NCBI GenBank assembly: GCA_963931655.1
Contig: OZ007036.1
Location: 1,488,001 to 1,552,000, forward strand
Source: Butyricicoccus_B sp017886875
GTDB taxonomy: Bacteria > Bacillota > Clostridia > Oscillospirales > Butyricicoccaceae
DNA length: 64,000 nt
Direction: 5' to 3'
In this document: piece after piece, positions 46,691 to 54,433 of the stretch
Position numbering within the stretch: the stretch's first letter is position 1
Layout: every line of letters starts with the position of its first letter
Notes under the pieces: generated by a model
What the model was told of the DNA's origin: nothing
The model's database searches: none
What the model saw: the letters and a program-made list of their open reading frames with translations, nothing else
Made by a program: the position numbers and the translations under genes

Positions 46691-47343
46691 AAGCAATATT
46701 TTTTGATCTAGATGATACTTTGTATTATGCTCCAATTAAAGAATGCAATGAGATTTTAATTTCATATGTTGCCAATAAGTATCAAATTTCAAATGAAACG
46801 GCAAAAGAGGCATTTGAAAAAGGAAAAACACTTACTAAAAAGCTATTGCCGGATGTAGCTTCAACACATAATAGGCTATTATATATCCAACATATGTTAG
46901 AGTTTTTGGGTAAAAATGTTATATCAGATTCGCTGGAAATATATAATGTGTTTTGGGATAATTTTTTGCAAAAAAGCACCTTGCGAAAAGGTGTAAAAGA
47001 TGTGTTGGAAGAATTAAAAGAAAGAGGTATTGGCATTGGAATATGTACAGACCTTACAGCACATATACAGCACCGTAAACTGCAAAAGTTAGGACTTGCA
47101 TCATATATTGACTGGCTTATTACAAGTGAGGAAGCAGGGGAAGAAAAACCAAGCAAAAAAATGTTCGATTTATGTGCAAAAAAAGCAAATTGTGCAATAA
47201 ATGATATTGTCTATACAGGTGACAGCTATAAAAAAGATTATATCGGTGCATCTCAAGCAGGTATGAAAGCGATTTGGTATAATGAAGAACACTATCCGGA
47301 TTTTTATACATTCTATGAAGAGGAAATTAAACAATGGATTTAA
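46687..47343 (+). CDS. HAD-family phosphatase
   Basis: A 218-residue HAD hydrolase. Motif I FFDLDDTLYY at residue 4, motif II in GICTDLTA near 118, Lys of motif III near 155 (EEKPSKKMF), and motif IV YTGDSYKKDYIGA near 177. The alpha-helical cap type resembles pyrimidine nucleotidase and haloacid-dehalogenase enzymes. It probably removes a phosphate in the small-molecule pathway of this operon. Its ATG overlaps the preceding stop (ATGA). Confidence 0.88.
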   Translation: MKAIFFDLDDTLYYAPIKECNEILISYVANKYQISNETAKEAFEKGKTLTKKLLPDVASTHNRLLYIQHMLEFLGKNVISDSLEIYNVFWDNFLQKSTLRKGVKDVLEELKERGIGIGICTDLTAHIQHRKLQKLGLASYIDWLITSEEAGEEKPSKKMFDLCAKKANCAINDIVYTGDSYKKDYIGASQAGMKAIWYNEEHYPDFYTFYEEEIKQWI

Positions 47344-47732
47344 AACAAATTAAGATGAAAGAACTGCTCAGATTTTTAGTCGGCGGCGGTTCTGCAGTGA
47401 TAGTGGATTTTGTTGTTTATAGAATACTGGTTTACATAGGTATAGATATGTCAGTTTCAAAGGCAATTTCATATGTTGCAGGAGCAGCAGTAGGTTTTGT
47501 TATAAATAAGTTTTGGACTTTTGAGTGCAAACAGCTATCATTAAAGGAAGTTTTTAGATATATTATTTTGTATGCATGTTCAGCACTTGCAAATACCGCT
47601 GTTAATGCGGTTGTGATGTGTGTGTTGCCGGTTACACTTTTTGCTTTTTTATGTGCAACCGGTGTTAGCACAATTATAAATTTCTTTGGTCAGAAATTTT
47701 TTGTATTTCGTCAAAAAACAGAGAGGGAATAA
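47334..47732 (+). CDS. GtrA-family membrane protein
   Basis: A 132-residue protein with four membrane segments and the GtrA marks LLRFLVGGGSAVIVDF and VGFVINKFWTF. GtrA-like proteins are thought to flip polyprenyl-phosphate-linked sugars. It overlaps the HAD gene by 10 bases and is followed 3 bases later by a GT2 gene, the usual GtrA-GtrB arrangement. Confidence 0.9.
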   Translation: MDLKQIKMKELLRFLVGGGSAVIVDFVVYRILVYIGIDMSVSKAISYVAGAAVGFVINKFWTFECKQLSLKEVFRYIILYACSALANTAVNAVVMCVLPVTLFAFLCATGVSTIINFFGQKFFVFRQKTERE

Positions 47733-47735
47733 ACT

Positions 47736-48434
47736 ATGAAATTATCTATTGTAGTGCCTTGTTACAATGAAGCGGAAAATATACCATTGATACTAGACAG
47801 ATTCTCTGAAGTAGTAACAGATGATATGGAGGTTGTGCTGGTAAATAATGGTTCGACAGATAATTCTGCACAGATTTTCGATGAACTTCTGCCATTACAT
47901 TCCTTTGCAAGAATGGTGCATGTTCCTGTAAATCAGGGATATGGTTATGGTATTTTACAGGGACTTAAATCATGTAAAAGTGATTATATCGGTTGGACAC
48001 ATGCAGATATGCAAACAGACCCAAACGATGTTGTAAAAGCATGGCAAATTGTAAAAGAAAATAATGAAAAGCAGGTATATGTGAAGGGAAACCGAAAAGG
48101 CAGACCACTTGGTGATACATTTTTCACATGGGGTATGGGTGTTTTTGAAACCATATATATGGGTGAAAAGATGAATGATATAAATGCACAGCCTAATATT
48201 TTTTCTAAAAAATTTTTTGATACATGGCAAAATCCACCATATGACTTTGCACTTGATTTGTATGCTGCATATATGGCAAAAAAACAAAATATAGAGTTAA
48301 TCCGTTTTCCAGTGTTATTTCCTGAGAGAATACATGGTGAATCTAAGTGGAATACAGGTATGAAAGCAAAGTGGAAATTTATTAAAAGAACGATAGATTT
48401 TAGTGTTAAATTAAAAAAACAGGGGGTAAAATAA
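47736..48434 (+). CDS. GtrB/DPM1-like polyprenyl-phosphate glycosyltransferase
   Basis: A 232-residue GT2 enzyme. LSIVVPCYNEAENIPLIL at the N terminus, THADMQTDP near 92 (metal-binding Asp residues) and the basic C terminus with HGESKWN fit polyprenyl-phosphate sugar synthases of the DPM1 type. It lacks the C-terminal membrane segments of GtrB and would depend on the adjacent GtrA for membrane contact. It probably loads undecaprenyl phosphate with a sugar for the GT-C-like proteins of the cluster. Confidence 0.88.
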   Translation: MKLSIVVPCYNEAENIPLILDRFSEVVTDDMEVVLVNNGSTDNSAQIFDELLPLHSFARMVHVPVNQGYGYGILQGLKSCKSDYIGWTHADMQTDPNDVVKAWQIVKENNEKQVYVKGNRKGRPLGDTFFTWGMGVFETIYMGEKMNDINAQPNIFSKKFFDTWQNPPYDFALDLYAAYMAKKQNIELIRFPVLFPERIHGESKWNTGMKAKWKFIKRTIDFSVKLKKQGVK

Positions 48435-48435
48435 T

Positions 48436-49029
48436 ATGGAATTTATTGCACATAGAATTAACACACTGGAAGAACTAAAAGCTCTGCCTTATGAATATGG
48501 GGTAGAGCTTGATTTGCGTGATGACTTAAATGGTAGAGTTTATATTCAGCATAATCCATTTGAGACCGGTGAGGATTTTGAAGAATATCTAAAAGCATAT
48601 CATCATGGTACAATGATATTAAATATCAAAAGCGAACGCATAGAGCACAAAGTTTTAGAGTTAATTGGCAAATATGATGTAAAAAGCTATTTTTTCCTAG
48701 ACTCATCTTTTCCGATGATTAAGCTACTTTCGGATATGGGAGAACACAATATTGCACTTCGTTTTTCTGAACTAGAGGGACTTGACACTATTCGCAATAT
48801 GGCAGGTAAGGCAACTTGGGTATGGGTAGATTGCTTTACAAGATTGCCTATTGATAAAGAAAGTTATGCAGAGCTAAAGGCGTTAGGTTATAAACTGTGT
48901 ATGGTTTCACCGGAACTTGAGGGACAGCCGGAAAAGATAGAGGAATATAAGCAATTTCTTAAACAAAATGATATTGTAATGGATGCGGTTTGTACTAAAT
49001 CATATAATATTGAGAAATGGGGACAATAA
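48436..49029 (+). CDS. GDPD/PLC-like TIM-barrel protein
   Basis: A 197-residue protein with the start MEFIAHRINTLEELK and ELDLRDDLNG near 30, then HNPF near 40. These resemble the His, Glu-x-Asp and His of glycerophosphodiester phosphodiesterases, but the protein is shorter than the usual 240-250 residues. Such short forms are found in glycan operons. It may act on a glycerol- or polyol-phosphate group. Function is inferred only from weak family likeness and position. Confidence 0.65.
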   Translation: MEFIAHRINTLEELKALPYEYGVELDLRDDLNGRVYIQHNPFETGEDFEEYLKAYHHGTMILNIKSERIEHKVLELIGKYDVKSYFFLDSSFPMIKLLSDMGEHNIALRFSELEGLDTIRNMAGKATWVWVDCFTRLPIDKESYAELKALGYKLCMVSPELEGQPEKIEEYKQFLKQNDIVMDAVCTKSYNIEKWGQ

Positions 49030-49030
49030 A

Positions 49031-49275
49031 ATGTTATTCAATTCAGGTCAATTTCTAATATTTTTTCCGATTGTAGTATTAGTATATTTCTGTATACCAC
49101 AAAAAATAAAAAATATCTGGCTTTTAATTGCAAGTTATTATTTTTATATGTGTTGGAACGCAAAATATGCACTATTGTTATTAACAGCATCTCTTATAAC
49201 GTACATAGGTAGTATATGTATTGAGCATATAAAAAATTTGAATATTTCAAACCAAAAGAAATTTCTTTATGATGA
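49031..49275 (+). pseudogene. MBOAT-family O-acyltransferase, 5' fragment
   Basis: About 81 codons of a membrane-bound O-acyltransferase of the AlgI/DltB type (MLFNSGQFLIFFPIVVLVYF..., LLIASYYFYMCWNAKY). The frame is broken at 49276 by an IS30-family element. The 3' remnant begins at 50318. Family members have about 470-500 residues, so about 270 residues including the catalytic His are missing. The gene cannot make an active enzyme. It would have moved acyl groups across the membrane for the SGNH partner at 50687. Confidence 0.85.
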
Positions 49276-50317
49276 ATTGTCAAGTCAAAAGCGACAGTTG
49301 ATGAAAGAAAACTTCATAGGCGGATTTCCACTTGAGACATTTGCGAGGTCTAGAATTTATAAGAAATAAAGCTTTTTGTAAATCATTATAAGAAACTTTA
49401 GCTAAATCAGTTTTTTTAGGAAAGAATTCTCGTAATAAACCATTTGAATTTTCATTTGTGCCCCTTTGCCAAGATGAATAAGGGTCAGCAAAATAAAATG
49501 GAATATTCAAATCACGTTCAATATTTGAATAACATGCAAACTCTTTACCTCTATCTACAGTTGCAGTTTTAAAAGCTTTTTTAGGCAGAATATTGGCAAC
49601 AAGTCTTACTGCATTTTCCATTGAAGATGCAGTTCTATCTGGAATTTTTATAGCAATATACATTCGTGTTTTTCGTTCTGCAAATGTAGCAAAACAACCT
49701 TTACTCTCCCCACGACTAGAAACAATTGTATCTAACTCCCAATGACCAAATATTGTTCTGCTATCAATTTCTTTTGGTCTTTTGGATATTGATTTACCAA
49801 TATTGAAACGTCCTCTTGTTTCTTTTGGTTTATGTCTCTTTCCCTTATGTCTAAGTAATTTTAAACCATTTGTTGAGATTATACCTTTATAAATCCAACG
49901 GTATATCGTTTTGAAACTAACTACTCCTTTAGTCAGTGTATTTGCAATCTGTTCTGGAGAATATGTGCTGTTTAAACCTCTTTCTATCTGCTTAACCAAA
50001 GCTTTTGAATATTTTCCTTTTGGTTTTGAGTTCTTTCTTCGAATACAGTATTTTTTATGGGCAGTTTCTGCATTATACATTTGCTCATTATTGCGTTTTA
50101 GTTCTCTTGCAACTGTACTATGATGCCTACTTATTTCTTTTCCTATTTTACGGGCTGAATATCCCAATTTTTTTAATACCTCTATACGGCTTCTTTCAAA
50201 TGTGGTAAGATGTTTATAGCTCATAAGTAAACTCCTTTTGTGTTATGTTGTGTGGTAACTTCATTTTACACTATAAAGTTTACTTGTGGGCTTTTTTGTC
50301 GCACTTAATTTTACAAT
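49276..50317 (-). mobile_element. IS30-family insertion sequence, 1042 bp, no target duplication
   Basis: Imperfect terminal repeats: ATTGTCAAGTCAAAAGCGACA on the left against ATTGTAAAATTAAGTGCGACA as the right-end complement (about 16 of 21 matching). Flanks differ (GATGA on the left, CCATC on the right), so there is no duplication. Together with the missing middle of the MBOAT gene, this suggests an adjacent deletion or recombination between two copies. Confidence 0.88.
49280..50224 (-). CDS. IS30-family transposase
   Basis: A 314-residue IS30 transposase, full length. The N-terminal helix-turn-helix (HLTTFERSRIEVLKKLGYSARKIGKEI) binds the ends. The DDE core has WELDTIVS near 172, TVDRGKEF near 225 and the Glu in GTNENSNGLLREFFPK near 260. 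The stop lies within the terminal repeat, as in many IS30 members. It appears intact. Confidence 0.95.
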   Translation of the reverse strand: MSYKHLTTFERSRIEVLKKLGYSARKIGKEISRHHSTVARELKRNNEQMYNAETAHKKYCIRRKNSKPKGKYSKALVKQIERGLNSTYSPEQIANTLTKGVVSFKTIYRWIYKGIISTNGLKLLRHKGKRHKPKETRGRFNIGKSISKRPKEIDSRTIFGHWELDTIVSSRGESKGCFATFAERKTRMYIAIKIPDRTASSMENAVRLVANILPKKAFKTATVDRGKEFACYSNIERDLNIPFYFADPYSSWQRGTNENSNGLLREFFPKKTDLAKVSYNDLQKALFLINSRPRKCLKWKSAYEVFFHQLSLLT

Positions 50318-50673
50318 CCATCACTTTAAAAACATTTATACTGGTTGGCATTGCTTGGATTTTCTTCCGTGCAGACACAGTTACATCAGCAGTAGAAATT
50401 CTAAAAAAGTCATTTGATATTTCCAATTATGGTCTTATACTAAATGACGGGTTATATTCGTTGGGGCTTAATGCAAAAAATATGAATATTCTATTTATTT
50501 CCTTAATTATTCTGCTGATAGCAGGGTATATACGTGAAAAAAAGATAGATTTTAATAAATGGCTCATCAATCAAAATATTTTATTTAGGTATGGTATTTA
50601 CTGGACTGCAATGATTTTAATAATTCTTTCACTAGATATAACAGGACAAGAATTTATATATTTCCAATTTTAA
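50318..50673 (+). pseudogene. MBOAT-family O-acyltransferase, 3' fragment
   Basis: About 117 codons matching the C terminus of AlgI-type MBOAT proteins (ITLKTFILVGIAWIFFRADTVTSAV, then two membrane segments). A frame extends upstream into the insertion sequence but has no own start. Its SGNH partner follows after 13 bases. Confidence 0.85.
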
Positions 50674-50686
50674 GATAGGAGTAAAT

Positions 50687-52054
50687 ATGAGAAAGAAAGT
50701 ATTATTGATTGTAAAATGCATATTGGTGATATTACCATTTATTATTTTAAGTTTATATACAAAAACTAATATGATAAAATTTGTTGACACAGAATTACCT
50801 TATTTTATATGGAATAAGGATTTTTGTAATACGACACATGAAAAATATTATGAAGTAGTTGTTTTAGGTGATTCAGTAGCAAATGCTGCATATATACCAG
50901 AAGTATTATCAGATAATACTGTTAATCTATCTTTAGGTGGTACAAATCCAATAGATTCATACTATATTTTAGAAGAATACTTGGAAAATAATCGAGCTCC
51001 CAAAACAGTATATGTTAGTTTTTTGGATTTGCATTTTCAAACTGCAGATTGGTTTTGGACTCGAACTATGTTTATGCATAGATTTGGTATAGAAGAAAAT
51101 ATAGAAATGCTAAAAATGGGCAAACAATATAACGAACAATCTATCATTAAAGAAAATTATTTAATAGATTTTTTATCATATCAGTTATACTTGCCGAATA
51201 AGTACATAACTGCACTAAGTAATGCTAGTTTTAATCAAAGATATGAAAACAACAAAATGCTTTATGAAGATAATAACGTATTTAATGGTAGATACATGGC
51301 AAAAGGAGTAAATGAATGGACACCAGTGGAGGTTATGTATTCTGGGTTTACCGTGGGAAATATTTTTGAAAAGTATTATACCAAAATTATTGAAATGTGT
51401 ATTGATAAAGGCATACAAGTAAGGTTGGTTAAATTGCCACTTCCACAGTCTACAGTGTATACAGATGAATATATTCAACAGGTAAATTTATATTATGAGC
51501 AATTATTGAAAAAATATCCAGAAGTAACATTTGATTGGTTTAATTGGTTAGATGATAATAATTTTGCTGATCAAAATCATATGAATACACATGAAGCATT
51601 TAGGTTTAGTCAAATGATAAAACAAAAATATCCAGAAGACTTTAGCTCCGAATTTTCTGTAAATCGTATGAATGCACTAAATAGAAATATAATGGAAGAA
51701 AATTGGCTACAGGATATGTTCATGTGGAATGATTGTGGACAATATACATTTTTGGTGAATGATAGTTTAGGAAATTTTGAAGAGTTATTTTATAGTTCAT
51801 TCAAAACAGACAAGTTGTTGTGCAAGCATTATGAAAATATAGATAATATATATTTAGTAGGTAAAGAAAACTTATCAGAAAATATTATATTAAATCAAAA
51901 TGTAATTGAAGTGTATTTAGGTGAACAAAAATACGACTGGAATATAAATGATATAAACGGTTTTCAAATTTTGGTTATCGATAATTACAACAATAGTATT
52001 GTTTGTGAAAAAAACTTTAAATATGTAGAAAACTCATATTTTCAACTAGTATAA
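50687..52054 (+). CDS. SGNH/DltD- or AlgX-like hydrolase, partner of the MBOAT
   Basis: A 455-residue protein. One N-terminal membrane anchor (about 5-25), then an SGNH-like domain with the block I motif VVVLGDSVANA near 60 (nucleophile Ser) and a C-terminal DQNHMNTHEA near 290 with catalytic Asp and His. The last 140 residues have no recognised domain. In AlgI/AlgJ and DltB/DltD pairs such proteins receive the acyl group and pass it to the polymer outside. With the MBOAT broken, it is probably unable to work in this strain. AGGAG precedes the ATG. Confidence 0.8.
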   Translation: MRKKVLLIVKCILVILPFIILSLYTKTNMIKFVDTELPYFIWNKDFCNTTHEKYYEVVVLGDSVANAAYIPEVLSDNTVNLSLGGTNPIDSYYILEEYLENNRAPKTVYVSFLDLHFQTADWFWTRTMFMHRFGIEENIEMLKMGKQYNEQSIIKENYLIDFLSYQLYLPNKYITALSNASFNQRYENNKMLYEDNNVFNGRYMAKGVNEWTPVEVMYSGFTVGNIFEKYYTKIIEMCIDKGIQVRLVKLPLPQSTVYTDEYIQQVNLYYEQLLKKYPEVTFDWFNWLDDNNFADQNHMNTHEAFRFSQMIKQKYPEDFSSEFSVNRMNALNRNIMEENWLQDMFMWNDCGQYTFLVNDSLGNFEELFYSSFKTDKLLCKHYENIDNIYLVGKENLSENIILNQNVIEVYLGEQKYDWNINDINGFQILVIDNYNNSIVCEKNFKYVENSYFQLV

Positions 52055-52125
52055 ATTACAATATATACAATTACTAGTATATTGGATTATGATATATATG
52101 TAAAAATAGTAATAGTATATAATAT

Positions 52126-52195
52126 TCGACTACACATATTCACAATCAAGATTGTATTTAAAAGATTGTGAGTAATGTGTAGTTGAAATTTTTTT
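52126..52195 (+). terminator. Strong terminator of the polysaccharide operon
   Basis: CGACTACACATATTCACAATC pairs with GATTGTGAGTAATGTGTAGTTG with one or two bulges, then a run of seven Ts. It separates the cargo from the recombinase. Confidence 0.85.
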
Positions 52196-52210
52196 ACCAC
52201 TATGTTACAA
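52183..52210 (+). promoter_or_regulatory. Possible recombinase promoter
   Basis: TTGAAA at 52183-52188, 16-base spacer, TACAAT at 52205-52210. It overlaps the terminator stem, so its use is uncertain. No sigma-F/G/E/K-type promoter was obvious here. Confidence 0.35.
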
Positions 52211-52246
52211 TGTTATCTATAAATAATATAAATGGAGTTGATTACA

Positions 52247-54397
52247 TTGATTGAAAAATTCGATATTGCTGGATATTGTCGTATTTCAGTGGACGAAGAA
52301 TTAGATAGAGATAATACCTCTATTGAAAACCAAAAGGCAATTATTGAAGATTATGTGAAAAGATATTTTCCTAATTCAAGCCTAACATTTTATGAAGACC
52401 GTGACCGTTCAGGCTATACATTTGAGCAACGAGAGGGATATCAAGCACTTAGAAAAGAGCTTATGAGCCATAAAAAAGATATTTTAATTATAAAAGATTT
52501 CTCTCGTTTTTCTCGTCGAAATAGTAGGGGACTCGTAGAGCTTGAAGATTTACGAGATGTAGGAGCAAGAATTATTTCCATAGGGGATAATATAGATTTT
52601 CCAAATGATGATGATTGGTTAAAAATTCAATTCCAGTTTCTCATCAATGAAATGCCTGTCACAGATACAAGTAAAAAGGTGCGTTCAGTTGTTCGTAGAC
52701 GCCAACAAGATGGACAGTGGATTTGTGCTGCACCATATGGCTATATTATCAATAAACAACAACAGTTTGAGGTAGTGCCAACAGAAGCGGATATAGTTCG
52801 ACAGATTTTCCATCTTTATAATGATGAGGGTTGGGGTTATAAAAAAATTGCAAATTATCTAACAGACCAAGGTATACCAACACCTAGAATGTCAGAAAAA
52901 ATGCGTAAAGAAGCAGCAGGTGGAGAATGTAAACGAGCTGTCAGAAATTCATGGGCGATTATAACCGTTCAAGGGATTTTGGACAATGATTTTTATATTG
53001 GTACACTCAGACAGGGAAAATATACCCGTGCTAAAATCAATGGTAAAGATATTAAGCGTGATGAGATAGAGCAAATTGTGATTGAAAATCATCATCAGCC
53101 AATAATTGATTATCGTACATTTGCAACCACAAAAGCACTTAGAGAGCAACGCACACGCTCCAATTATCGTGGTACAAAAATCAATGACAATGTCTATTCA
53201 GGGATTATGGTGTGTGGTGATTGTGGTAGCCCTATGTTCGCCATGAGCAGGCGAGATTTAAAGCCAGCATATACTTGTGGTACATACCATAGGCGTGGCT
53301 TATCAGGCTGCACAAGCCATCATATACGTGTAGACAAGCTAGACGAGCTTGTAAAGGTTTATGTTCAAAGGGTTAGAGATAACTCAAGTCGTATGATAGA
53401 AAGGCTTAATGAGGACTTAAAAAATGAAGAACAAGATATAGCCGAAACCGAACAGACAGCAGCAAATCTTGAGGATATTTTAATAGACTTACAGGAAGAA
53501 TTAAAAGCAACAAAACGTCAGCGTGTAAGGGATATTATGAAGCACCCAGATAGGGAGCAAATTCTCGAAGAAACATATGACGAGATGGAAAGCGAACTCA
53601 TGCAAAAAATTGAGGGTATTCAGTCTCAAATAAATATGGCAACTGATAAGCGAAATATTATTATTCAAACAAATCGTATGGCAAAAACAGCCATAGATAT
53701 TTTTGATGAGGTGCTAAAGAAAGACCATCTTGAAAAGAAAGATTTACAGCTTATAATCGAAAGGATTTGGGTTTATGAAAACCGTTTAGAAATACAGTTA
53801 AAATCTGATGTTGACCAGATTTTAAACTGCGGCTTGGTAGGTAAAGCAGTAAATTTTAATTTAGGCATGGAGAATATCACAAATTATACTATTGTTCAGC
53901 AAACAAACAAGCATATGGACAAGGTTTTCCATGCCAATGTTATAAGTAGCGGTGACCCGCTGGAAATCTATACAGATAGAGATGGTGAAGTAATTTTTAA
54001 AAAATATTCTCCAATGGGAGAATTGGGAACTTTTGCAGATGAACTTGTAGATGCACTTAGCCGTACATCAGGTTTATCATGTGTAATTTGTGATAGAGAT
54101 TCAGTTATTGCAGCTGCAGGCGGTGCAAAAAAAGAAGTTTATGAAAAAACAGTTTCAGATGCAATAGATAATGTTATGAAAAACCGTAAAGTTTATCAGT
54201 ATAAGGGAGAAGCAGAAAATATTCATGTTTCTGAACAGGATAATTATACTGTAATAGCTGCGACACCAATTATTTCCGATGGTGATGTGACTGGTTGTGT
54301 AGCGTTTTTGTCGGATAAAGATATAGCTGCAACTGATGTTGAAACAAAATTAACTCAAACCGCTGCAAGCTTTTTATCAAAACATGTAACTATGTAA
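52247..54397 (+). CDS. Large serine recombinase fused in frame to the SpoVT C-terminal (GAF) part
   Basis: A 716-residue frame. Residues 1-568 are a large serine recombinase: resolvase domain with the nucleophile Ser in GYCRIS near 13 and the DRDRSGYT, FSRFSRR arginines; recombinase domain (about 165-280); zinc ribbon CGDCGSP...C near 325-365; long coiled coil (about 380-500). At 53951 the frame enters the spoVT sequence (GDPLEIYTDRDGEVIFKKYSP) without a stop, adding the rest of the DNA-binding hairpin and the GAF domain. In the excised circle it would end instead with 28 codons from 22214-22300 (596 residues). TTG 52247 is preferred over ATG 52232, which overlaps GGAG at 52234. Confidence 0.92.
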   Translation: MIEKFDIAGYCRISVDEELDRDNTSIENQKAIIEDYVKRYFPNSSLTFYEDRDRSGYTFEQREGYQALRKELMSHKKDILIIKDFSRFSRRNSRGLVELEDLRDVGARIISIGDNIDFPNDDDWLKIQFQFLINEMPVTDTSKKVRSVVRRRQQDGQWICAAPYGYIINKQQQFEVVPTEADIVRQIFHLYNDEGWGYKKIANYLTDQGIPTPRMSEKMRKEAAGGECKRAVRNSWAIITVQGILDNDFYIGTLRQGKYTRAKINGKDIKRDEIEQIVIENHHQPIIDYRTFATTKALREQRTRSNYRGTKINDNVYSGIMVCGDCGSPMFAMSRRDLKPAYTCGTYHRRGLSGCTSHHIRVDKLDELVKVYVQRVRDNSSRMIERLNEDLKNEEQDIAETEQTAANLEDILIDLQEELKATKRQRVRDIMKHPDREQILEETYDEMESELMQKIEGIQSQINMATDKRNIIIQTNRMAKTAIDIFDEVLKKDHLEKKDLQLIIERIWVYENRLEIQLKSDVDQILNCGLVGKAVNFNLGMENITNYTIVQQTNKHMDKVFHANVISSGDPLEIYTDRDGEVIFKKYSPMGELGTFADELVDALSRTSGLSCVICDRDSVIAAAGGAKKEVYEKTVSDAIDNVMKNRKVYQYKGEAENIHVSEQDNYTVIAATPIISDGDVTGCVAFLSDKDIAATDVETKLTQTAASFLSKHVTM
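53951..53959 (+). repeat. Right attachment core (attR), GGTGACCCG
   Basis: Same nine bases, strand and codon phase as 22214-22222. Followed by the true spoVT continuation (CTGGAAATC). Confidence 0.88.
53951..54397 (+). pseudogene. spoVT: spoVT 3' fragment (codons 31-178)
   Basis: 148 codons from GDPLEIYTDRDGEV to the stop, matching SpoVT after its first 30 residues: end of the AbrB-like hairpin, linker, and GAF-like domain (VICDRDSVIAAAGGAKKE, DGDVTGCVAFLSD). Both ends of the gene appear undamaged. In the present arrangement it has no start of its own and is read as the tail of the recombinase. Confidence 0.93.
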
Positions 54398-54433
54398 AAA
54401 AAATGCGTTTCCAATATTGGAAACGCATTTTGC
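54398..54433. terminator. Bidirectional terminator between spoVT and phoH
   Basis: AAATGCGTTTCCAA pairs with TTGGAAACGCATTT around AT; serves the converging spoVT and phoH genes. Confidence 0.88.

Larger units (their letters stand above)
22214..53950 (+). mobile_element. 31.7-kb spoVT-interrupting element with serine recombinase, Rep genes and polysaccharide cargo
   Basis: Bounded by the 9-bp direct repeat GGTGACCCG that duplicates codons 31-33 of spoVT. Removing 22214-53950 joins both spoVT parts in frame to 178 codons, the B. subtilis SpoVT length. The right end encodes a large serine recombinase pointing outward. Inside are a STAND/TPR protein, a RepA_N-type initiator, a DnaC-like loader, about 20 polysaccharide genes and two insertion sequences. 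There is no relaxase, type IV secretion or phage structural gene, so it is not an intact conjugative element or prophage. It looks like an intervening element comparable in design to skin in sigK. Confidence 0.92.

Noticed and set aside
50245..50673. Separate small membrane protein gene
   Set aside because: The first 25 codons lie inside the IS30 element and the rest matches the C terminus of the broken MBOAT gene.
52232..52246. ATG at 52232 as recombinase start
   Set aside because: It has no ribosome site upstream, and the GGAG at 52234-52237 is spaced for TTG 52247 instead.
22214..53950. Integrative conjugative element or prophage
   Set aside because: RepA_N, DnaC-like and a large serine recombinase would fit a Tn1549-like element, but no relaxase, coupling protein, type IV secretion or phage structural gene is present.
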